Shown piece by piece: positions 7,390 to 14,392 of a stretch of 18,644 nucleotides of DNA. A program made the translations under genes and the position numbers. Under the pieces are notes generated by a model. It was given only the letters and a program-made list of their open reading frames with translations. It searched no databases and was not told the DNA's origin. Within the stretch, counting starts at the first letter, position 1. Every line of letters starts with the position of its first letter. Origin of the DNA: Actinomycetes bacterium (GTDB lineage Bacteria; Actinomycetota; Thermoleophilia; BMS3ABIN01); NCBI GenBank assembly GCA_021790075.1, contig JAJYIN010000015.1, forward strand, positions 1-18,644, in the 5' to 3' direction.

Positions 7390-8422
7390 ACCCGATCAGA
7401 CAACAGTGCCGGTGCGGGAAGCCGCCGGCATGGTCCTGGGCCACGACATCACTGAGATCAACGCCGGCGCCGGCTTCAAGGGATGCCGATTCCGCCGGGG
7501 CCATGTAGTCACCGAGGCCGACATCCCCAGGCTGCTGGACCTGGGCAAGGAAAACATCTACGTGCTCGAAATAGGAGCAGACCAGCTGCACGAGGACGAT
7601 GCGGCGCTGATACTGGCGGCGGCGCTGGCCGGCGAGAACGTCGAGTACCTGCCGGAACCGCGCGAGGGCAGGATCAATCTGCTGGCTGCGGTCGACGGCC
7701 TCCTCAAGGTAGACGCCGGCGGGCTGGAGCGCTTCAATTCGGTGGGCGCCGTCATGTGCGCCAGCCGCCACACAAACACCGTCGTCAAGGCCGGGGACCT
7801 GATCGCCGGCACCCGGGCGATCCCGCTGGTGGTGGAGCGCCGGGCGGTCGAGGAGGCCGCCGCCGTGGCGGCGCCGGGCGGCCTGGTGTCAGTAGCGCCG
7901 CTGAAACGGGTCCGGGCCGCCCTCATCATCACCGGCACCGAGGTCTACAGCGGCCGTATCGAGGACGCCTTCGAGCCGGTCATCCGGGAGAAACTGACGG
8001 CGCTGGGCTCGGTGGTGGTGTCGGTCACCAAATGCCCGGACGACATGGACGCCATCGTCACGGCCCTTAAGGAGGCGCGCCGGCGGGCCGGCCTCATCAT
8101 CATGACCGGCGGCATGTCGGTGGACCCCGACGACCTCACCCCCCTGGCGGCCAGGCAGGCGGGCGCGAGGATCTCGGCCTACGGCTCGGCGGTTCTTCCC
8201 GGGGCGATGTTCATGGCCGCCTGCTTCGACGACGGCACGCCCGTCCTGGGCGTCCCCGCCTGCGGCATCCATCACCCCCGCACCATCCTCGACCTGGTGC
8301 TGCCGCGGGTGCTGGCCGGGGAAGAGATCACCGCCGGCGACATCGCCCGGCTGGGCCATGGCGGGCTCTGCCTCGACTGCATCGAGTGCCGTTTCCCTGT
8401 CTGCCCGTTCGGCAAGGGTTAA
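7382..8422 (+). CDS. MoeA/MogA-like molybdopterin-binding protein with four-Cys tail
   Basis: A 346-residue protein with a MoeA-like N-terminal region (REAAGMVLGHDITEI, then GHVVTEADIPRLLDLGKENIYVLE). A MoCF/MPT-binding domain follows with ALIITGTEVYSGRIEDAF (about 180-197) and IIMTGGMSVDPDDLT (239-253). The C-terminus has C-x2-C-x2-C-x4-C (C330, C333, C336, C341) followed by PFGKG, which could bind a metal or cluster. The MPT-binding fold belongs to enzymes that adenylate molybdopterin or insert molybdate, so a role in cofactor assembly or Mo handling for the formate dehydrogenase is likely; the exact reaction is not proven. ATG7382 lies 8 nt inside modC behind GGGAGAG. It is the last gene of the block; no clear terminator follows. 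Confidence 0.85.
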   Translation: MCEPDQTTVPVREAAGMVLGHDITEINAGAGFKGCRFRRGHVVTEADIPRLLDLGKENIYVLEIGADQLHEDDAALILAAALAGENVEYLPEPREGRINLLAAVDGLLKVDAGGLERFNSVGAVMCASRHTNTVVKAGDLIAGTRAIPLVVERRAVEEAAAVAAPGGLVSVAPLKRVRAALIITGTEVYSGRIEDAFEPVIREKLTALGSVVVSVTKCPDDMDAIVTALKEARRRAGLIIMTGGMSVDPDDLTPLAARQAGARISAYGSAVLPGAMFMAACFDDGTPVLGVPACGIHHPRTILDLVLPRVLAGEEITAGDIARLGHGGLCLDCIECRFPVCPFGKG

Positions 8423-8485
8423 ACATTTTTCTCCAAACTTAATGAAGTTCATATAACTGCATTCAGCTGTTCCCCTATAAGATAA

Positions 8486-8505
8486 TTTCATGTAATTTTC
8501 ATGAT
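8486..8505 (+). promoter_or_regulatory. Double TTTCAT box before the response-regulator gene
   Basis: TTTCATGTAATTTTCATGAT holds two TTTCAT half-sites 11 bp apart, the spacing typical of OmpR/PhoB-family sites. Seventeen of 20 bases match the copy at 10721-10740, and both copies begin 39 bp before the respective start codon. An autoregulatory site is the simplest reading. Part of it (CATGAT, 8500-8505) could also serve as a -10. Confidence 0.6.
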
Positions 8506-8524
8506 GCGGAATTAGGTTGTATGC

Positions 8525-9193
8525 ATGCGAATACTTCTTGTGGAAGACAACCGGAAGCTGGCAGGGTATATCAGGAAGGCCCTGAAAAAGGAAAGCTACG
8601 CAGTCGATTGTGTTTTCGACGGCGCCGCCGGGGAAGAGCGGGCGGCTTTCGGCGAATACGACATCATCGTTCTGGACGTCATGCTTCCCGTGAAGGACGG
8701 TTTTACCGTGTGCCGCGATCTGCGCGGGAAAAATGTCAACACGCCGATCCTGATGCTGACCGCCAGGGGGGAGCTGGATGACAGGGTCGAGGGACTGGAC
8801 TGCGGCGCCGACGATTATCTGGTCAAGCCTTTCCAGCTGAGGGAGCTGTCCGCCCGCCTCCGGGCGCTGCTCCGGCGCCCGCCGGCAAAGAAGGGCGAGG
8901 TTCTGAGAGCCGGAGCCCTCTCTCTCGACAATGGCTGCCACATCGCCAGGAACGGAGACGATGAGCTGCGGCTGACCCTGAAGGAGTACGCGGTGCTGGA
9001 TTTTCTCATGAGAAACAAGGGGTTGATCCTGACCCGGGACCAGATCTACAGCCATTGCTGGGAATGGGCCGACAATTCTTACAGCAACGTAGTGGATGCG
9101 GTCATCAAGCAATTACGCCAGAAATTAAATGACAGCAAAAAACAAAATATTATCAAGACTGTCCGGGGCGTCGGTTTCAAGCTCCAGGCATGA
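8525..9193 (+). CDS. OmpR-family response regulator
   Basis: A 222-residue two-component response regulator. The receiver domain (1 to about 115) has acidic pocket residues E7 and D8, phospho-acceptor D51 (IIVLDVMLP), the LTAR switch region and the conserved Lys of DDYLVKPF. The winged-helix output domain (about 128-222) contains LRLTLKEYAVLDFLM and ends VIKQLRQKLNDSKKQNIIKTVRGVGFKL, the usual OmpR/PhoB C-terminus. The ATG at 8525 gives the canonical MRILLVEDN start; the overlapping ATG at 8521 is out of frame. It is cotranscribed with the overlapping kinase gene and preceded by the double TTTCAT box it may bind. The stimulus is unknown. Confidence 0.95.
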   Translation: MRILLVEDNRKLAGYIRKALKKESYAVDCVFDGAAGEERAAFGEYDIIVLDVMLPVKDGFTVCRDLRGKNVNTPILMLTARGELDDRVEGLDCGADDYLVKPFQLRELSARLRALLRRPPAKKGEVLRAGALSLDNGCHIARNGDDELRLTLKEYAVLDFLMRNKGLILTRDQIYSHCWEWADNSYSNVVDAVIKQLRQKLNDSKKQNIIKTVRGVGFKLQA

Positions 9194-10169
9194 CCCCTTT
9201 ACACGCGCCAGAATCAGGCTGGCCGTTTATTATACTCTTGGCGTCCTGATCCTGGTTACCATTTTTAGCGTTTCCGTTTACGTCCTCTTTTCCAGCAATA
9301 CCGTGGACAACCTCGAATACCAGGGCGGCGCCGGCGAGAATGACGCCAGCATGGAGGCTCAAATCGTGGAGAGGGCCCAAAGCCGCCTGGAGGCCACCCT
9401 GCTGATCGTCGATGGCCTGATCCTCGTGCTGACCGGCGGCCTCAGTTATTACGTGGCGGGCAAGACCCTGCGCCCGGTCGAAGACGCGTATGCGGCGCAG
9501 AAGAAATTCGTCGCCGATGCCGCCCATGAATTGAGGACGCCGCTGACCGTCCTGAGAACCGGCGCGGAAACGGTGCTGAGCGAGGGCGGCAGCAAGGCGG
9601 AGTATGAGAAATATATCCGTGACTCACTGGAAGAGTCTGAGTTTCTGACGGGCTTGGTGAACGATCTATTGTTCCTGGCGCGGGGAAGGGACCTGGGAAA
9701 AGCTGAGCAGGTCAAGCTGGATTTCGGCCTCATCGCGCGCCAGCAGACGGAATTCATGACTCCCTACGCCAGGATGAAGAAAGTGCGGCTTTCGTACGTT
9801 AATGGCGATAATGCCAATTATTTCATCAAAGGAAATCCGGATCAGCTGAAGCGTCTGCTCAACAACCTCATCAAGAACGCGATCGACTACAACCGGGAAA
9901 ACGGTGAGGTTGACATTTCCTTGAGCAGTGGTATCAAGCAAACGGTCTTGAGGGTCGCCGATACCGGAGGGGGAATCGACTCCACGGAAATCCCCAACAT
10001 TTACAAACGTTTTTACAAATCAGACGCGGCGCGGGCCCGGGCCGGAGGCGGTTCGGGACTGGGGCTCTCCATCGTCCGGGAGATCGTGGAAGCTCACAAG
10101 GGAAAGATCGATATAAAAAGCAAGCCGGAGGCAGGAACGGAGGTATTTGTCAGCTTTCCCGCGGCATGA
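9129..10169 (+). CDS. Membrane sensor histidine kinase
   Basis: A 346-residue partner kinase of the upstream regulator. Helices lie at about 31-53 and 90-112, separated by only some 36 extracytoplasmic residues, so there is no sizeable sensor domain. No convincing HAMP domain follows, only a short linker (LRPVEDAYAAQKKFVADA). The H-box is AAHELRTPLTVLRTGAE with phospho-acceptor H133. The ATPase part has an N-box (LLNNLIKNAIDYN), G1 (VADTGGGI) and G2 (GGSGLGLSIVREIV). ATG9129 lies 65 nt inside the response-regulator gene, directly after an in-frame stop; no later ATG, GTG or TTG precedes helix 1, so the long overlap is probably real. A terminator follows 40 nt after the stop. Confidence 0.93.
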   Translation: MTAKNKILSRLSGASVSSSRHDPFTRARIRLAVYYTLGVLILVTIFSVSVYVLFSSNTVDNLEYQGGAGENDASMEAQIVERAQSRLEATLLIVDGLILVLTGGLSYYVAGKTLRPVEDAYAAQKKFVADAAHELRTPLTVLRTGAETVLSEGGSKAEYEKYIRDSLEESEFLTGLVNDLLFLARGRDLGKAEQVKLDFGLIARQQTEFMTPYARMKKVRLSYVNGDNANYFIKGNPDQLKRLLNNLIKNAIDYNRENGEVDISLSSGIKQTVLRVADTGGGIDSTEIPNIYKRFYKSDAARARAGGGSGLGLSIVREIVEAHKGKIDIKSKPEAGTEVFVSFPAA

Positions 10170-10208
10170 CCCAGACAAACTGTTTCAGATCGAGGAAGTC
10201 CTGAAAGG

Positions 10209-10232
10209 AACCGCCCACGGGCGGTTTTTTTT
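10209..10232 (+). terminator. Intrinsic terminator after the two-component genes
   Basis: The stem AACCGCC-CACG-GGCGGTT (10209-10226) runs directly into a T-tract to 10232, a classical Rho-independent terminator. It separates the kinase gene from the small secreted protein, which therefore probably has its own promoter. Confidence 0.9.
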
Positions 10233-10242
10233 ACGCGGCGAA

Positions 10243-10259
10243 TTTCACGGGAAGTTCAT
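10243..10259 (+). promoter_or_regulatory. Weak third TTTCA-type box
   Basis: TTTCACGGGAAGTTCAT has TTTCAC and GTTCAT half-sites 11 bp apart, the same geometry as the boxes at 8486 and 10721. About 13 of 20 bases match over the full length. It lies 73 bp before the start codon of the small secreted protein. Confidence 0.35.
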
Positions 10260-10315
10260 TTTCTCCGGTTACGTTATGGATGAATGGCAAGCGAAGCTTG
10301 AAGGAGGTGAGAAAC

Positions 10316-10636
10316 ATGAGGTTCAAGAAATACCTGGTCATCTTCGGAGTCGCCGCCCTGCTGGCCGCCGGTGGCGCGGCCGCAGCCGTGGCCAGCGCCC
10401 AGACGGGCACGCAACCCGCTGCGCCGCCTGCGGCCATACATCAGACGCAACCGGCGGCGCCGCAGGCTGAGAAGGCCGACCAGGAAAAACCCGGCCAGGC
10501 GGGAGACGCGGTGGAAAAAGAAGACGCCGCCGGCGGGAACGATGCCAACGAAGCCAATGAAGCCAACCTTCCCAATGGTGGCCACGCCGACCCGCAGGGT
10601 TCCACCGTGGATCATCAGTACGAGGGGGTAGAGTAA
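10316..10636 (+). CDS. Small secreted Ala/Pro-rich protein, function unknown
   Basis: A 106-residue protein, not assigned to a family. It has a basic N-terminus, a hydrophobic core and a likely signal-peptidase site after AVASA (about residue 28). The mature part is short, low in aromatic residues and rich in Ala, Pro, Gln, Asn and Glu, with repeated NEAN units (78-84). It ends in NGGHADPQGSTVDHQYEGVE, which looks more conserved than the rest. AAGGAGGTGA at 10301-10310, close to a perfect anti-SD match, fixes the start at ATG10316 rather than the in-frame ATG at 10280. It lies between the two-component genes and the ABC operon, with its own terminator upstream and a strong palindrome downstream. 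It may be an envelope or signalling partner of that module. Confidence 0.75.
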   Translation: MRFKKYLVIFGVAALLAAGGAAAAVASAQTGTQPAAPPAAIHQTQPAAPQAEKADQEKPGQAGDAVEKEDAAGGNDANEANEANLPNGGHADPQGSTVDHQYEGVE

Positions 10637-10658
10637 GGCGTGGAAAGAAATCCGCGCA

Positions 10659-10691
10659 GGCAAAGGACCGGTTAATAACCGGTCCTTTGCC
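10659..10691. repeat. 33-bp near-perfect palindrome
   Basis: Two perfect 16-bp arms (GGCAAAGGACCGGTTA and its complement) flank one central base. The hairpin lies 22 bp after the small secreted protein gene but has no T-tract on either side. It may work as a terminator or mRNA-stabilising hairpin, or as a protein-binding palindrome ahead of the ABC operon promoter. Confidence 0.75.
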
Positions 10692-10720
10692 GATTCCCTT
10701 CTCGATATCCATGTTCCGTT

Positions 10721-10740
10721 TTTCATGTGTTTTTCATAAT
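10721..10740 (+). promoter_or_regulatory. Double TTTCAT box before the ABC operon
   Basis: TTTCATGTGTTTTTCATAAT repeats the box at 8486-8505 with 17 of 20 matches, the same 11-bp half-site spacing and the same 39-bp distance to the start codon. Its last six bases, CATAAT, are also a good -10 hexamer. It predicts that the ABC operon belongs to the regulon of the upstream two-component system. Confidence 0.6.
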
Positions 10741-10759
10741 GGAGCTGTAAAAAGTCCAT

Positions 10760-11497
10760 ATGGTTTCTGATTACGTCATCCGCACCAAGAACCTCAGCAA
10801 ACAGTACGGATCCAAGAGGGGCCTCGAGAATGTCAGTCTGACAATTTCCGCCGGAGAGATATTCGGGCTGCTGGGCCATAACGGTGCGGGGAAAACGACC
10901 GCCGTCAGCATAATCACAACCCTGCTGCGGCCGAGTTCCGGTACGGCCGAAGTCTGCGGCTGCGACATCCTGCGCGACGGCAGGGAAGTTCGCCGCCGGA
11001 TCGGTTACCTGCCCGAAAACGTTGAGTTCTATGACGCCCTGACGCTCAGGGAGAACCTGCTATATTTTGCCCGTCTGTCGATGCTGTCAGATCCCGGGAA
11101 GAGAATCGCTGAAGTGCTAGAGTTTCTCGATTTTACCGGCCACGAAGAGGATAAACTGGGGACTTTCAGCAAGGGAATGCGGCAACGGGCGGGCATTGCC
11201 CAGGCTATCCTGCACCGGCCCACGGTGCTGTTTCTCGACGAGCCCACCTCCGGGCTGGATCCCCAGGGCGTGATTACATTGCGCCGGAGCATCAAGCGCC
11301 TGAACGAGTACCTCGGCATGACCGTTTTCATGAATACCCACTCCCTGGCAGAGGTCACAAAAACCTGCACCAGCATCGGCATTTTGCGTGACGGCGAACT
11401 TCTTTATCAGGATTCGCTCGAGCGCACGATCCAGGCCTTTCCCCAACATGCCTCGCTGGAAGACATTTATCTTGACATCGATGCGGGCGGAAGATGA
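10760..11497 (+). CDS. ABC transporter ATP-binding protein (NosF/NatA type)
   Basis: A 245-residue ATPase: Walker A GHNGAGKT (39-46), signature FSKGM (136-140, the variant common in ABC-2 exporters), Walker B VLFLDEPTSGLDP (156-168) and switch His in NTHS (192-195). It should energise the two membrane proteins encoded next, and the arrangement resembles NosF with NosY permeases. The substrate cannot be deduced. The stop overlaps the next start (ATGA), so the operon is tightly coupled. A GGAG lies 15 nt before ATG10760, farther than usual. The double TTTCAT box precedes it. Confidence 0.93.
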   Translation: MVSDYVIRTKNLSKQYGSKRGLENVSLTISAGEIFGLLGHNGAGKTTAVSIITTLLRPSSGTAEVCGCDILRDGREVRRRIGYLPENVEFYDALTLRENLLYFARLSMLSDPGKRIAEVLEFLDFTGHEEDKLGTFSKGMRQRAGIAQAILHRPTVLFLDEPTSGLDPQGVITLRRSIKRLNEYLGMTVFMNTHSLAEVTKTCTSIGILRDGELLYQDSLERTIQAFPQHASLEDIYLDIDAGGR

Positions 11498-12405
11498 CCG
11501 GAGTGATTCTGGCAGTTGCGAGGCAGGAGGTCCGCACCGCCCGCACCAATCGTCTGGCGATGCTGCTGATCGGTATTTTCATAGGCATGGTGATCGTATC
11601 CGGATTTATCGGCTGGGCAACGCACCATACCATCAGCAGCGTTTACCGGGAAGCCTTGCGGGAAGGGGCCACCTCAGCCCCGGATCCGCTGTCGGCGCAG
11701 CAGCCGCTTGACCTGATCAGGAATACGGTGATCTATGTGATCCTGATCGGGGCGCTCTCGGCGATCCTGCTCGGTGTCCGGTCGACCGAGGGTGACCGCA
11801 AGGCGGGAGTAGTAGACCTCATCTTCTCGAGACCGGTCACCAGCCGCCAGTATGCAACCGGAAAGCTGTTGGGAATCCAGTTGCTGACGGGATTCATTCT
11901 GATGATTGCGGCACTTGTCAGCTGGATGGTAATGCTGCTGATCAGCGGCCGCGGTCTTTCTCTCGCGGATACCGGTGATCTGATGCTGTTCTTCGTGCTT
12001 GCCTGGCTTTTCCTCTTTCCCTTTTCCGCCCTGGGGTTCATTCTGGGCGCCATCAGCAGGCGGGAGACCAGCGCCCTGCTGGTGCCTATTCTTGTTTGGG
12101 CGCTGCTGGTTTTTGTCATACCCCAGCTGGGCACCGCTGAGCATCCGGTGTCCCTGCTCAATCCCGTTCTCGCCCGGCCCGTATCGCAGGGACCGTTCTT
12201 TGCCTTGAGCCGCCGGGTGCTGCAGCCGGTTTCCGTAACGGACCGCTTCAGGAGCGCCGGTGCGGGCCTCCTGCGGATTGACGGGGCGGATACGCAGTCC
12301 CACATTCTCGACTGGCTGTCCCTGGCCGGCATCGCTGCCGGGAGTTGCGCCGCCGCCATGTTTATTGCCAGGCGCGAGATCATGAGGAGGCCTTTCCTTG
12401 AGTAG
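11494..12405 (+). CDS. ABC-2 type permease, NosY-like (first)
   Basis: A 303-residue membrane protein with about six helices (near residues 20-43, 70-92, 128-150, 157-185, 192-212 and 268-290). Between helices 2 and 3 lies GVRSTEGDRKAGVVDLIFSRPVTSRQYATGKLLG, the cytoplasmic segment typical of NosY/ABC-2 permeases, which contacts the ATPase. Its ATG overlaps the ATPase stop by 4 nt. Together with the next gene it probably makes a heterodimeric pore. The segment VFVIPQLG recurs as VLIIPQIG in the second permease, suggesting an old duplication. The exported or extracted substrate is unknown. Confidence 0.88.
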   Translation: MTGVILAVARQEVRTARTNRLAMLLIGIFIGMVIVSGFIGWATHHTISSVYREALREGATSAPDPLSAQQPLDLIRNTVIYVILIGALSAILLGVRSTEGDRKAGVVDLIFSRPVTSRQYATGKLLGIQLLTGFILMIAALVSWMVMLLISGRGLSLADTGDLMLFFVLAWLFLFPFSALGFILGAISRRETSALLVPILVWALLVFVIPQLGTAEHPVSLLNPVLARPVSQGPFFALSRRVLQPVSVTDRFRSAGAGLLRIDGADTQSHILDWLSLAGIAAGSCAAAMFIARREIMRRPFLE

Positions 12406-13375
12406 GGCTTTCTGGACGATTTTCCGCAAGGAGTTCGGGGACGTATTCAGGAGCCGTTACTTTCTTGTGCTTTGCGCCGCGCTCATCGTGGTGATGACCC
12501 TGTCCCTGGTGATCTCGGCGTTGGACTTTCATACCCGGTTGTCCGACTACCAGCGCTATGTCCAGGCGCTCAAGCAAGCAGGAGGAACAACTCAGGAGGC
12601 GCCGCCGCAGCTATCCCCCCTGCAGCAGCTCCGGGGGAGCTTTGAATATCTCGAGATCATCGGCGCCATCCTGGCGATCGTGATCGGTTACGGGATGATT
12701 GCGAAGGAGAAATACCGGGGGACCTTGCGCCTGCTGTTCAGCCGCCCCATCGGGCTTCTGGATGTCGCCGCGGGCAAGCTCGCGGCTCTGGCCCTGGTGT
12801 GGCTGTCAGTTCTCGCCCTCCTGTCGCTGGCAATTCTGGTAACGCTGTATTTTGTGGGAGGGGCGGTCCTGTCGGTTTCAGAGATTGCCAAACTCGGACT
12901 CAGCATGGGCGACGCCTGGGTGTATCTCATGTTCTGGAGCGCTTTGGCGCTGGGGCTGGCCAGTTTTACCAGACAGCCAAGCACCGCTCTGCTGATCAGC
13001 TTTGTCATATGGTTGAGCGTTGTTTTAATCATTCCCCAGATTGGGGACACCATGGACCCCGATAACCAGGTGCCCGGGGGATTGTTTCAGACCCTGCAGG
13101 TTGATAAGGCTCACCAGCATGCCGTTCTGGAGCATTTCAGCTTTTATGAAAGCACGCGAAATGCGTTGGAAGAGACGTCGATCAGCAAGCATTTCGAGCG
13201 CGCCAGCTTTGCCTTTCTTGGTGTCAAGGAGATGTATGATCGACAACCACTGGCATATATCTGGAGCGGCACCTGGAAAGACACGGTCTGGCCCCTGGCC
13301 GGCGCCTGGCTGGGTACGGCCTTTGCCCTGTCCCAATGCAACAAGCGCAACCTCTTAGGAAGGAAGTCAAAATGA
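12398..13375 (+). CDS. ABC-2 type permease, NosY-like (second)
   Basis: A 325-residue, roughly six-helix permease. It starts at TTG12398, supported by GAGGAGG at 12384-12390 (7-nt spacing), and overlaps the first permease by 8 nt. AKEKYRGTLRLLFSRPIGLLDVAAGKLAAL is the NosY-type cytoplasmic segment. An extracytoplasmic stretch of about 60 residues (roughly 218-285) sits between helices 5 and 6, after IPQIGDTMDP, and could contact the lipoprotein encoded next. The stop overlaps the lipoprotein start (ATGA). Confidence 0.88.
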   Translation: MSRAFWTIFRKEFGDVFRSRYFLVLCAALIVVMTLSLVISALDFHTRLSDYQRYVQALKQAGGTTQEAPPQLSPLQQLRGSFEYLEIIGAILAIVIGYGMIAKEKYRGTLRLLFSRPIGLLDVAAGKLAALALVWLSVLALLSLAILVTLYFVGGAVLSVSEIAKLGLSMGDAWVYLMFWSALALGLASFTRQPSTALLISFVIWLSVVLIIPQIGDTMDPDNQVPGGLFQTLQVDKAHQHAVLEHFSFYESTRNALEETSISKHFERASFAFLGVKEMYDRQPLAYIWSGTWKDTVWPLAGAWLGTAFALSQCNKRNLLGRKSK

Positions 13376-13938
13376 AAAAAACATGCATGAAAATCGCCGC
13401 CATCGCCACGGGCGCCTTCCTCTCTGCCGCCGTCCTGGCGGCATGCCAGGGGGGCCCGGGAGCAGTCAACTCCAGCTCGTCCACGGGAAACAGCAGCCAG
13501 GTCTTGCCGGTGGCAAATAATCCGATCCAGAACAATGCCACGGCAAACGGCCTGGCCATCACCGCCGCCCAGGTCGAAAACAACGTTGATCCGGCAACCA
13601 GCAAAGCGATACCCGATTGTCTGCAAATCCAGTTGAAGAACACCAGTAACCAGACAATGAGCAATCTCGAAATATATTACAGCATGACCGACAGCAAGAC
13701 GGGCGCCCGCGAAGGCTACTACCAGAAACTGGACGGGCTCAGCCTGGCTCCGGGTCAGACCAGGACCATCTTTTTCGATAACGGTAACTCCCCGGGCCAT
13801 TACCCTGAGAACAAGTACAGCATTTACAGGACTTCTCCCAATGAGGTACGTTTTTCAATCCAGGTGAGTGCCCCAGGCTTCAAGCCGGCTGCCGCCCGGG
13901 CGATTAAGGGACCCGGCACCGGCGAGCAGAGCGATTAG
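13372..13938 (+). CDS. Lipoprotein of unknown function, coupled to the ABC transporter
   Basis: A 188-residue lipoprotein with a basic start (MKKTCMK), a hydrophobic core and lipobox LAAC (C25). A Ser/Asn-rich linker follows (about 33-57). The folded part (about 60-180) looks beta-rich: LQIQLKNTSNQTMSNLEIYYSMTD, then LAPGQTRTIFFDNG, GHYPENKYSIYR and VRFSIQVSAPGFKP, resembling an immunoglobulin-like domain. I do not recognise the family. The start is ATG13372, behind AGGAAGG and overlapping the permease stop by 4 nt; an in-frame ATG 12 codons earlier would spoil the signal peptide. As last gene of the operon it is probably the outward-facing partner of the transporter. Confidence 0.8.
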   Translation: MKKTCMKIAAIATGAFLSAAVLAACQGGPGAVNSSSSTGNSSQVLPVANNPIQNNATANGLAITAAQVENNVDPATSKAIPDCLQIQLKNTSNQTMSNLEIYYSMTDSKTGAREGYYQKLDGLSLAPGQTRTIFFDNGNSPGHYPENKYSIYRTSPNEVRFSIQVSAPGFKPAAARAIKGPGTGEQSD

Positions 13939-14125
13939 CGCAGCCGCTTCAAGTGACTCAGCGCCGTCCGGCACGAACCGCCGTTCCTGACGGGTACTGG
14001 CGACTGCGGATTCCCGGTGACCGCTTTTCGTCACATAGCAGCCCAAGATGGGTAAGTTGCGGGCCGCGACGCACGTGTATGCGGCTTCATTACCACCTGG
14101 TGATCTCCAATGGCCTCCGGACATC
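13939..14125. other. Gap after the ABC operon, no gene seen
   Basis: No open frame with recognisable motifs, no tRNA-like fold and no T-tract terminator was found here. It may hold decayed remains of an antitoxin partner of the PIN remnant that follows, but nothing in the sequence shows this directly. Confidence 0.4.
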
Positions 14126-14293
14126 CGTGTCATTGACACCGGCGTTGCCGCCAAATGGTTCCTGCCCGCGGCCTTCGTAGCCTTGGCGGTAGAACTCAAG
14201 ACCCGGCTCATCACCGCCGGCCGGCGGCTCACGCGCCTGATGGCGTCAAGCCCTTTCGCAGCCCATCTCGAATGGGTGGGGCAGTGGGCGTGA
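14126..14293 (+). pseudogene. Internally deleted VapC/PIN-domain toxin remnant
   Basis: The frame reads VIDTGVAAKWFLP, the classical start of a PIN toxin with its first catalytic Asp. After only two residues it continues FVALAVELKTRLITAGRRLTRLMASSPFAAHLEWVG, which matches a PIN C-terminus (usual form ALAEELG..LVTADRRL). The middle of the roughly 130-residue domain is missing, and the usual Asp of TADRR is Gly (TAGRR). No start codon or ribosome-binding site fits the VIDTG start, and no antitoxin gene is visible upstream. I read it as a decayed toxin gene with a junction near 14168. Confidence 0.6.
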
Positions 14294-14376
14294 AGGGTGA
14301 GTCAGGCGGTTGCTGCCACGCCGAATGCCCGGCAAGGCCAGACCGGGAGTCTGGGCTCAGCGCCTCCCCGATAGGG

Positions 14377-14392
14377 TAGAATACGGACCGTG
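14377..14392 (+). promoter_or_regulatory. Possible leaderless start of ligA
   Basis: TAGAAT (14377-14382) is a fair -10 hexamer, and seven bases later comes GTG14390, the first codon of the ligA frame. No Shine-Dalgarno sequence lies upstream. If transcription starts at the usual distance, the mRNA begins at or next to the start codon. The -35 region is weak. Confidence 0.4.

Noticed and set aside
8442..8452. Palindrome ATGAAGTTCAT as another copy of the TTTCAT box
   Set aside because: It is inverted rather than direct and is not in 11-bp phase with the box at 8486; probably chance in an AT-rich leader.
14048..14125. Extension of the PIN remnant to ATG14048 as a functional 81-residue protein
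   Set aside because: The upstream residues show no antitoxin or PIN similarity, there is no ribosome-binding site, and the domain lacks its central part.
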